In this document: positions 1 through 4,945 of the stretch, piece after piece
Layout of the letters: each line of letters starts with the position of its first letter
Position numbering within the stretch: the stretch's first letter is position 1
Origin: Methanothrix sp.
GTDB taxonomy: Archaea; Halobacteriota; Methanosarcinia; Methanotrichales; Methanotrichaceae
Length of the DNA: 5,152 bases
Assembly: GCA_028688175.1 (NCBI GenBank)
Contig: JAQTYS010000199.1
Span: 1 to 5,152 of the forward strand
Reading direction: 5' to 3'
Program-made: the position numbers and the translations under genes
Notes under the pieces: model-generated
What the model saw: only the letters and a program-made list of their open reading frames with translations
Database searches by the model: none
Told to the model about the DNA's origin: nothing

Positions 1-155
1 GACATATTTTAATCTACCTGTGCCTGACGGAGGATTGCTCTATATACTGAAAAGCTTAGGATTAAAAATGTGAATATTAGGATAATATGAATAATAAAAA
101 TTTAGGAGAAACTTGGAAAGTACAGTAGTAAGTCTTGAATAATATCATGCTCATT
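1..155. other. AT-rich stretch with no recognisable gene
   Basis: I see no convincing gene here. All frames are broken by frequent stops. The only start with any ribosome-binding context on the plus strand is an ATG near 88, which gives about 13 codons (MNNKNLGETWKVQ) before a stop. The stretch lies just beyond the point where the neighbouring transposase fragment loses its reading frame, so it may be chromosomal DNA that replaced the rest of the insertion sequence, or decayed remains of it. No tRNA-like fold or CRISPR-like repeat was noticed. Confidence 0.5.
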
Positions 156-269
156 TTATGGATGAATGCCATATTTGCGGGCGACCTGAGCTAGTGGCTT
201 GCCAGACTTAAGTTCTGCCAGTACTGATATCTTAGAGTCTCGGTCATAGCGCCGCCTTATCTTTTTCAT
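156..269 (-). pseudogene. N-terminal fragment of an IS3-type orfA transposase
   Basis: From the ATG at 269 the minus strand encodes 37 residues beginning MKKIRRRYDRDSKISVLAEL and ending with QVARKYGIHP, then a TAA stop at 158-156. This matches the start of the HTH_Tnp_1-type OrfA proteins of IS3-family elements, in which a basic N-terminus leads into a DNA-binding helix-turn-helix with the pattern SGKPLAQVAR-YGIHP. Intact OrfA proteins are usually about 90-110 residues, so the recognition helix and leucine zipper are lost. A GGAAGG-like ribosome binding site lies about 6 bases upstream of the ATG. The fragment is too short for automatic gene callers, but its sequence is distinctive. It is probably non-functional. 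Confidence 0.68.
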
Positions 270-296
270 TCACTTCCTTCCGTGAGGTGGCATTGC

Positions 297-373
297 TTAA
301 CGTTTTGTCCACTTGGAGGGGTTCACTCCAATCTCCTGCAGTTCAAATATCTCCATGGCTTTGTATCCTCCTT
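297..373 (-). pseudogene. start of an unknown gene interrupted by the IS3-like end
   Basis: The minus strand carries a near-perfect ribosome binding site, AAGGAGGA (373-366), followed 9 bases later by an ATG at 356-354. The frame reads MEIFELQE for eight codons. It then enters the IS end at 330 and continues only to a stop at 299-297 (19 residues in all). The strong Shine-Dalgarno site argues that this was once a real gene start cut off by the insertion. The rest of the gene is not found on the other side of the remnant (1-155). The product is unknown. Confidence 0.4.
306..330 (-). repeat. probable left terminal inverted repeat of the IS3-like remnant
   Basis: The minus strand from 330 downwards reads TGGAGTGAACCCC, then TCCAAGTGGACA. 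The TG start, the ACCCC core and the final GTGGACA/GTTGGACA-like block are typical of IS3-family (IS150 group) ends. The partner right end is missing. A caution: TTGGAG (313-318) and CTCCAA (326-331) also form a 6-base inverted repeat, so part of the signal could be an unrelated hairpin. Confidence 0.5.
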
Positions 374-504
374 CTTCTCAAAGAGGTATTGGATACAGGG
401 ACTTAATATCATTTTACAGAAAAGAAAGTACACGACCATCTGAAACCCAAGAAAGAGCAAAGAAGATCGGTAGTTGATACTTACTGGTTAGAACTTTGGT
501 ACCC

Positions 505-1980
505 TTATTTGTAGTCCAGATCTCTGGCTTTTGCGAAGGCCGTTTCTGCAGCGCTGTTATTACCGAGCGATCTTAGTGAAAGGCCTATGTTGTAATATGC
601 CGGCGCAAAATTTGGATTAATATCGATGGCATTATTATATGCTTGGATGGCTTCGTAATGTTTGTTCTGTGCTTCAAGAGCATTGCCCTTATTGTTCCAC
701 AGTGAAGCATGACGTGAATCAATTTTGATAGCATTATCATAGTCTTGGATAGCTTTAGCATAGTTGTGCAATGCAGCCAAAGCGATACCTCTGCCATTCA
801 ATGCACAGATTTTTTTAATTTCATTAGGATCAGATTGGATAGCTCTATCATAGGCTGCAATGGCTTTGATGTAGTTTCCCTCTTTGGTGTAAATTAATCC
901 TAATCCAATGTTGCATTTGACCGGATCAAATGAACTAATATTTTGGAAAATACCCTTAGCTTCCTTAATTCCATTTTCTTTTATAAGAAAGAATGCCAAA
1001 TCGGTGAGTAAATTTAATGGTTTATGATAATTTCGGTCAGTTCGAATTGCATCCATTGCTCTCTTCTTTGATTCTTCTAAATCTGCGATATTTTCTGATA
1101 TGCTATACCTGAGGTAGGCGTTTTCTCCTTGTATAAGATATTTGAACGCCTGCCAATTCTGTGGAAGATTCCTTGATACCATATTATCCCCAAGATAATA
1201 AAATGCAATGCGAAAAGCGAGATCTTTAACCATGGGGGGTATATTCTCATCCACTGAGCTATCTCCTGTCAGACTCGTTCTTATGTCCACGGGAATGACC
1301 CTGGACGATTTGTGATCTTCGATAGACGCCAATAGAATTAAAGTTGAGTTATATTTTTGTAGACTTCCTGTTATTATGCTTGGCGATTCTCCAAACAAGC
1401 TCTTTATAAAAAGAAGTAACTTGCCTACCGAGGTATCGCGCAGGCCTATTGGACCTATATTCGTTAAAACAATATCCATCGACCCGGTTGCAGGAAGAAT
1501 GACGCCAATTGTCCCAATTGCCCCACTAATGTCGTTCGGTAATAATTCATAGTTTGGTAAAGCACGATTGTCGATAGGGATACCAGAAGTGATGTCAGAA
1601 GGGATTTCCATCGTACCCGCCTTATCATCGATTTCTTGAATATTATAGAGCTCGGCATAGAGAAGCTGAGTAATGGATGTACCACTTAAGTTGCTATTTA
1701 AGCCAGAAATTTCGAACGGCTGTATGGTTACCCCACTAACCCCGCTGAAAAGCCAAATAACTACATTCAGCGCTAATAGAAACAGAAATAGAAATGAGAT
1801 AAACCTGAACGTAGAGATTAATATCGTCACCCACAAATCAACAAAAGCGAGAAGATTCTTAGCAATGTGAAATATTCTTTTTGATATTTTTTTGGCAGAG
1901 CTAAGATCCGAGAATTTTGGATCTGTAAGTTCATCGATTGCCCATGGATCATCGCCCCTAGGAGTCCTATCTCTTGGCAT
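505..1980 (-). CDS. membrane-anchored tetratricopeptide repeat protein
   Basis: This is a 491-residue protein starting at an ATG (1980-1978), with GAGGT (minus strand, 1988-1984) 3 bases ahead. A short charged N-terminus (residues 1-43, with KKISKR near 30-35) precedes a long hydrophobic stretch at about 44-79, enough for one or possibly two membrane passes. The positive-inside pattern puts the C-terminus outside the cell if there is a single pass. Residues about 90-270 form a mixed domain. Its pattern around ITGSLQKYNSTLILLASI (203-220) followed by DLAFRIAFYYL (253-263) recalls TolB/FlgO/CsgG-like domains; this is inference. Helical repeats follow: two degenerate ones at about 283-350, then four clear TPRs at about 355-388, 390-423, 425-458 and 459-491, with the usual W/Y-G-A-Y-A-P spacing. 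TPRs mediate protein contacts, so this is likely a scaffold or receptor rather than an enzyme. The gene is visibly AT-richer than mcrBC, suggesting a separate origin. It is transcribed divergently from mcrBC. The substrate or partner cannot be told from sequence. Confidence 0.85.
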   Translation of the reverse strand: MPRDRTPRGDDPWAIDELTDPKFSDLSSAKKISKRIFHIAKNLLAFVDLWVTILISTFRFISFLFLFLLALNVVIWLFSGVSGVTIQPFEISGLNSNLSGTSITQLLYAELYNIQEIDDKAGTMEIPSDITSGIPIDNRALPNYELLPNDISGAIGTIGVILPATGSMDIVLTNIGPIGLRDTSVGKLLLFIKSLFGESPSIITGSLQKYNSTLILLASIEDHKSSRVIPVDIRTSLTGDSSVDENIPPMVKDLAFRIAFYYLGDNMVSRNLPQNWQAFKYLIQGENAYLRYSISENIADLEESKKRAMDAIRTDRNYHKPLNLLTDLAFFLIKENGIKEAKGIFQNISSFDPVKCNIGLGLIYTKEGNYIKAIAAYDRAIQSDPNEIKKICALNGRGIALAALHNYAKAIQDYDNAIKIDSRHASLWNNKGNALEAQNKHYEAIQAYNNAIDINPNFAPAYYNIGLSLRSLGNNSAAETAFAKARDLDYK

Positions 1981-2069
1981 AATACCTCATGAATTTCAAT
2001 GCACGGTCATTGGATAAAGGATTTTCCGGAATCCATTAGCAATTCACAAAAGTACTGAAGCTTAAATCT
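1981..2069. promoter_or_regulatory. divergent promoter region between the TPR gene and mcrBC
   Basis: This 89-base spacer separates two genes transcribed away from each other and must hold the TPR gene's promoter. On the minus strand, possible TATA-like elements are GATTTAAG (2069-2062) and CTTTATCC (2020-2013). On the plus strand, CTTAAATC (2062-2069 region) is the best candidate for mcrBC. A perfect 8-base palindrome, TTCCGGAA, lies at 2024-2031 and could be a shared operator. None of these elements is strong, so exact promoter positions are uncertain. Confidence 0.4.
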
Positions 2070-2999
2070 TTGCTTATTTTGGAACAATTACATTCAACGA
2101 ACTTTGCGGTTACTGAAGAAGAGGCCGTGGCTTTGGAAGAATTGCCCTATCAAACGCTAACGCAGATTTACACCCTTGATCAGTTGGCTGCTGACATAAG
2201 CAAAGATAATGCTACCACCAAAAACCTGCTTAAATCCATCCATCCCAGAGGCCAGGCCATCATCTTTGGCCCTCCCGGCACCGGCAAGACCTTCCTGGCC
2301 GAACACCTCGCCCACCACCTGGTCAGCGGCGGCGACGGACTTGTGCAGCTGGTTCAGTTCCATCCGGCTTATGCTTACAAGGATTTCATCCAGGGAATCC
2401 GGCCCCAGGCCCGACCGGACGGCACTTTGGAATACTCCGTTGTTCCTGGCAGGTTCCTCGAATTCTGCCGGAAGGCCCAGGAAAGAGACGGCATCTGCGT
2501 CCTCATCATCGATGAGATCAACCGCGCCAATCTATCTCGCGTCTTCGGAGAGATGATGTACCTTCTGGAGTACAGGAACAAGGGCATACCACTCTCGGTT
2601 GACGGCACTCTTTTCAGGATACCGGAAAATGTGCGCATCATCAGCACCATGAACACCGCCGACCGCTCCATCGCCCTGGTGGACCATGCCCCGCGACGCA
2701 GGTTTGCATTTATCCAACTGAGTCCCGACTTCGATATCCTGAAGAGATATCACGCCAGAGAAGATACGGACTTTCCAGTAGAGGCCCTCGTTTCGGTTCT
2801 GATCAACCTGAACAAGGATATCAAAGATCCTCATTATGATCTTGGCATCTCCTATTTCCTCCGAGAAAATTTGAAAGAGGAGATGGAAGGCATCTGGAGG
2901 ATGGAGATAGAGCCTTATCTCGATGAGTACTTCTTCGATAACCGCAAGAGCGCCGACAAATTCCGCTGGGATAGCATCAGATCCGTCCTTGGATTTTGA
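2070..2999 (+). CDS. mcrB: McrB-type AAA+ GTPase subunit of a McrBC restriction system
   Basis: This is the motor subunit of a modification-dependent (type IV) restriction system. McrB hexamers bind and hydrolyse GTP and drive the McrC nuclease. Seen in the 309-residue frame: Walker A GPPGTGKT (67-74); the McrB signature FHPAYAYKDFIQG (97-109); Walker B VLIIDEINRAN (144-154, with D148/E149); MNTADRS (194-200), containing the NTAD motif linked to GTP use in E. coli McrB; the arginine-rich DHAPRRRF (205-212); and DLGISYFL (257-264). E. coli McrB is about 460 residues, with an N-terminal DNA-binding domain of about 160. Here only about 60 residues precede Walker A, so the protein resembles the short McrB form made of the GTPase module alone. 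The start is uncertain. 2070 is a TTG with no ribosome binding site, while GTG 2127 or TTG 2133 (GAGG at 2121-2124, 8 bases before 2133) would fit a TATA-like CTTAAATC near 2062 better. No in-frame ATG occurs before the Walker motifs. mcrC follows immediately. Confidence 0.88.
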   Translation: MLILEQLHSTNFAVTEEEAVALEELPYQTLTQIYTLDQLAADISKDNATTKNLLKSIHPRGQAIIFGPPGTGKTFLAEHLAHHLVSGGDGLVQLVQFHPAYAYKDFIQGIRPQARPDGTLEYSVVPGRFLEFCRKAQERDGICVLIIDEINRANLSRVFGEMMYLLEYRNKGIPLSVDGTLFRIPENVRIISTMNTADRSIALVDHAPRRRFAFIQLSPDFDILKRYHAREDTDFPVEALVSVLINLNKDIKDPHYDLGISYFLRENLKEEMEGIWRMEIEPYLDEYFFDNRKSADKFRWDSIRSVLGF

Positions 3000-3004
3000 T
3001 TTCA

Positions 3005-4216
3005 ATGAGTCCGGAACCCAGAGTCATTGAGCTCTTTGAGTATAATCCGCAGGAGGTAACTCGCCAGCAGTTGCCGCTGGAGGCGGCGGAGCTGATCCGG
3101 CGAGAGTACTCGAACGTAATCAAAGTGGAGGCGACCTCTTTTCTCCCTGACTCCAACTGGAAACTGATGGTGCTGGGCGTCGTGGGCTACTTTCCCTTAA
3201 CTTCGCAAGTAGGACTGAGGCTGCTGCCTAAAGTGCCCATTGAGAATATATTTCGCATGCTGGAATATGCTTACGATCTGCAATGCTTTAATCTTCTGAA
3301 AGGGCTGATAGATTGCTCCAGCCTGGAGGACTTCTACGATCTTCTGGCAAGGCTCCTCGCGGTCCAGGTCCTAAGCCGGGGGCGCAGAGGTTTTTATCGA
3401 GATTATCAAAAGCGATTAGAGAAACTTCCTTTTGTTCGCGGGCGTCTGGACCATCGAGCTGCCAGCCAGAGGCCCTGGGAGACGAGGATTGCCTGCCACT
3501 TCGAGGAGCATACTCCGGATTTGGATGAGAATCAAATCCTGGCCTGGACGCTGCTACAGATCCTGCACAGCGGCTTATGCACACAGCGGTCGCTCCCACT
3601 GGTACGACAGGCCTTCCGAGATATGGCGGGCTTTGTGGAGCTTCGCCCCTGCCAGCCTGAAGAGTGCATTGCCAGGTACTACAGTCGACTAAACCAGGAT
3701 TATCAGCCCATGCACGCACTCTGCAGATTCTTCCTGGAGCACCTGGGTCCGGGCCACGAGACGGGAGACCATGAGATGATGCCCTTCCTGGTGAAAATGG
3801 ATCGCATCTTTGAGCTGTTTGTAGTCAGGTGGCTGGAGAAGCATCTTGCATCAGGATTCTTGATTCAGTCGCAAGAACAGGTGATAATCGATGCCAATCT
3901 TGATATAAAATTCAAGATAGATATATCAATAAACGACGAAAGAACTGGACGCTGCGTCTTTGTAATGGACACGAAATACAAATCGGAGCAACCGTCTGCA
4001 TCGGACATTCAACAGGTGGCAGCCTATGCAGAGACTAAGGACTGCCGGGATGCGATTCTGGTCTATCCGGTGAGCTTAGGTCAAAATCTAAGCGGCAAAG
4101 TCGGCCGGATCAATATCCGAAGCGCTGTATTTTCCCTGGATGGAGATCTGGAAAATGCGGGCAACATGTTTGTTAAGGATCTATTTGGGCCAGGAGCGAA
4201 AGAAGATACTGGCTAG
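3005..4216 (+). CDS. mcrC: McrC-type PD-(D/E)xK nuclease subunit of a McrBC restriction system
   Basis: This is the endonuclease partner of McrB, assembling on the McrB GTPase ring and cutting DNA at modified sites. From the ATG at 3005 it has 403 residues (E. coli McrC is about 350). Family features seen, numbered from that ATG: the early block RLLPKVPIENIFRMLEYAYD (about 72-91); VRGRLDHR (144-151), the usual GRLD/GRID motif; DLDENQIL (172-179); and a C-terminal nuclease core. In that core KIDI (D306) is followed 16 residues later by MDTKYK (D322, K324), matching the D...DxK active site of PD-(D/E)xK enzymes; the usual proline before the first aspartate is absent. A glutamine/tyrosine pair follows in IQQVAAYAE (335-343), as in related nucleases. 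The gene starts 5 bases after the mcrB stop. An alternative TTG at 2996 would overlap the mcrB stop as TTGA, adding three residues and suggesting translational coupling. No methyltransferase gene accompanies it, as expected for a type IV system. Confidence 0.88.
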   Translation: MSPEPRVIELFEYNPQEVTRQQLPLEAAELIRREYSNVIKVEATSFLPDSNWKLMVLGVVGYFPLTSQVGLRLLPKVPIENIFRMLEYAYDLQCFNLLKGLIDCSSLEDFYDLLARLLAVQVLSRGRRGFYRDYQKRLEKLPFVRGRLDHRAASQRPWETRIACHFEEHTPDLDENQILAWTLLQILHSGLCTQRSLPLVRQAFRDMAGFVELRPCQPEECIARYYSRLNQDYQPMHALCRFFLEHLGPGHETGDHEMMPFLVKMDRIFELFVVRWLEKHLASGFLIQSQEQVIIDANLDIKFKIDISINDERTGRCVFVMDTKYKSEQPSASDIQQVAAYAETKDCRDAILVYPVSLGQNLSGKVGRINIRSAVFSLDGDLENAGNMFVKDLFGPGAKEDTG

Positions 4217-4264
4217 AGCCGCATAGCGAATCTCAAGAGATTTGAGTCTTTAAACTGGGATGCG
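4217..4264 (+). terminator. weak stem-loop after mcrC, possible terminator
   Basis: AATCTC (4229-4234) and GAGATT (4237-4242) form a perfect inverted repeat. CTCAA (4232-4236) and TTGAG (4242-4246) give an alternative pairing, followed by TCTTTAAA. An outer CGCAT (4220-4224) could pair with ATGCG (4260-4264). There is no long T-run, so termination here is only plausible. Confidence 0.3.
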
Positions 4265-4268
4265 ATAC

Positions 4269-4304
4269 GTTTGGTTGTAATAAAATTTAAATAGTTTGGT
4301 TGTA
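4269..4304 (+). repeat. perfect 11-base direct repeat bracketing a TATA box
   Basis: GTTTGGTTGTA occurs at 4269-4279 and again at 4294-4304, 25 bases apart start to start. The TATA-like TTTAAATA (4286-4293) lies between the copies and abuts the second one. A spacing of about two and a half helical turns, with copies on either side of a core promoter, is what a regulator operator would look like. Both copies lie in otherwise non-coding sequence. Which protein would bind is unknown; the HTH product downstream is a candidate by position only. Confidence 0.6.
4286..4293 (+). promoter_or_regulatory. TATA box for the small membrane protein gene
   Basis: TTTAAATA matches the archaeal TATA consensus well. 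Transcription would be expected to start about 25 bases downstream, near 4312-4318. That leaves a leader of about 20 bases containing AGGGA (4325-4329) 7 bases before the ATG at 4337. It lies directly against a direct-repeat copy at 4294. Confidence 0.55.
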
Positions 4305-4336
4305 GGATATCACTATCTAAATTCAGGGAATGTTAT

Positions 4337-4441
4337 ATGGATACTTCAATTTACGCAGTAAATGCGCTAACATTAATGGGCCTGATCGGTTGCCTGATCG
4401 GTTCCGTTCTGATGTTAATTAGCGCGTTACGATTAATATAA
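4337..4441 (+). CDS. 34-residue single-pass membrane miniprotein, unknown function
   Basis: The frame from ATG 4337 to TAA 4439-4441 encodes MDTSIYAVNALTLM, then GLIGCLIGSVLM and LISALRLI. This is almost entirely hydrophobic, with one acidic residue near the N-terminus and one arginine near the C-terminus, the layout of a single transmembrane helix. Small residues spaced as G15-G18-G22 include a GxxxG helix-packing motif (G18 to G22). Supporting its reality: AGGGA (4325-4329) lies 7 bases upstream, the same site and spacing as larE downstream; a good TATA box lies at 4286; and no overlapping gene exists. Codons 15-22 contain an exact 12-base tandem duplication. I do not recognise a family. 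Possibilities include a membrane-complex subunit, a regulator of a transporter, or a small toxin; the sequence cannot choose between them. Confidence 0.55.
   Translation: MDTSIYAVNALTLMGLIGCLIGSVLMLISALRLI
4380..4403 (+). repeat. 12-base tandem duplication inside the miniprotein gene
   Basis: GCCTGATCGGTT occurs twice head to tail (4380-4391, 4392-4403). Because 12 bases is four codons, the duplication keeps frame and doubles a Leu-Ile-Gly block within the membrane helix, extending it by about one helical turn. Confidence 0.8.
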
Positions 4442-4461
4442 TCATATTCTTAGCTGGATGC

Positions 4462-4477
4462 ATTGTGGTGTCACAAT
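4462..4477. promoter_or_regulatory. perfect inverted repeat ATTGTG-GTGT-CACAAT
   Basis: A 6-base inverted repeat with a 4-base centre lies 20 bases after the miniprotein stop and about 60 bases ahead of the HTH gene's TATA box. It could be a terminator hairpin for the miniprotein transcript, although an A/T mix rather than a T-run follows, or a dimeric operator for the HTH gene. Confidence 0.4.
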
Positions 4478-4537
4478 ATTATAATAATCCGAAATATCGA
4501 AATTCTGAAGGATTAAATTCATATGATTGCGACAAGA

Positions 4538-4545
4538 TTTATATG
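4538..4545 (+). promoter_or_regulatory. TATA box for the HTH-larE operon
   Basis: TTTATATG in the context AGATTTATATGC resembles an archaeal TATA box. The predicted transcript start near 4563-4570 leaves a leader of about 40 bases. That leader carries the palindrome TTAGCTAA (4586-4593) and the ribosome binding site GAGGGT (4597-4602). Confidence 0.6.
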
Positions 4546-4605
4546 CACATAGCACTTAATTAACGATTGTGATGCAGAATAATTATTAGCTAATTTGAGG
4601 GTCCA

Positions 4606-4944
4606 ATGCAGATGAAATCGCCATGTGAGCAGATCGTATGGGATATCCTGCCCAGTATCAGGGCGGCAATCGCTGAAGAGCTGATCAAGAGAGGAATATC
4701 TCAAAAAGAGGTCTCCAGGATGCTGGGCATCACGCCTCCGGCTGTGTCCCAGTACGTCTCCAAGAAGAGAGGCTACAATATCGAATTTAGAGAAGACATC
4801 CGCCAGTCCATCGGAGCGCTTGCCGACGACCTGATCGAGGAAAGGGTAAAAGGCAATGAACTCGTGCCCAGGATCTGCCAGATCTGCCGAATGCTGCAAG
4901 ATGATGATGCAGCGTGCATTTCCACCAAATGCAAGGGACTGTGA
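4606..4944 (+). CDS. archaeal Cys-rich helix-turn-helix transcriptional regulator
   Basis: This 112-residue protein is probably a DNA-binding regulator. The N-terminus MQMKSPCEQIVWDILPSIRA (1-20) matches a conserved opening of a family of small archaeal HTH regulators, with a cysteine at 7 and the LP pair. A helix-turn-helix follows at about 32-51, with SQKEVSRMLGITPPAVSQYV showing the usual A/V-x-x-LG-T-x-x-AVSQY pattern and a basic KKRG after it. The C-terminus holds four cysteines, C91 and C94 (CQIC) then C104 and C109, a pattern suited to zinc or an Fe-S cluster; metal binding is inferred. GAGG (4597-4600) lies 5 bases before the ATG at 4606; a second ATG at 4612 is possible. The stop is one base from the larE start, so the two genes should be cotranscribed, and a TATA box lies at 4538. 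The palindrome TTAGCTAA in the leader may allow autoregulation, which is speculation. Confidence 0.82.
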   Translation: MQMKSPCEQIVWDILPSIRAAIAEELIKRGISQKEVSRMLGITPPAVSQYVSKKRGYNIEFREDIRQSIGALADDLIEERVKGNELVPRICQICRMLQDDDAACISTKCKGL

Positions 4945-4945
4945 A

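Larger units (their letters stand above)
156..330 (-). mobile_element. truncated left end of an IS3-like insertion sequence
   Basis: Read on the minus strand, this stretch starts with an end resembling IS3/IS150-type terminal repeats (TGGAGTGAACCCC, then AAGTGGACA). About 35 bases later it opens an orfA-like transposase frame. That frame stops after 37 codons, and nothing resembling the rest of orfA, orfB or a right-hand inverted repeat is found before the window edge. The element is therefore a remnant and cannot be autonomous. The family call rests on recognising the end sequence and the transposase N-terminus from memory, not on a search. Confidence 0.6.

Noticed and set aside
1..60. Right-hand inverted repeat of the IS near TGCCTGACGGAGGA
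   Set aside because: It shares only scattered bases with the left end at 306-330, and there is no transposase sequence in between.
355..491. TPR repeats of the 505-1980 gene as a DNA-level repeat array
   Set aside because: The numbers here are residue positions in the protein. The repeats are protein-level only; the underlying DNA units differ too much to be a tandem DNA repeat.
2532..3005. 157-codon open frame on the minus strand opposite mcrB
   Set aside because: It lies wholly inside mcrB, whose motifs are unmistakable. Its translation shows no recognisable domain, and a long antisense frame is expected in GC-rich coding DNA.
3288..3719. 143-codon minus-strand frame opposite mcrC
   Set aside because: It mirrors mcrC codon structure, has a proline/glycine/arginine-rich low-information translation, and has no promoter or ribosome binding site.
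4337..4500. Type I toxin with an antisense RNA opposite the miniprotein
   Set aside because: TATA-like stretches exist on the minus strand near 4434-4486, but the region is AT-rich and no terminator-defined RNA can be seen. The evidence is too weak to claim a toxin-antitoxin pair.
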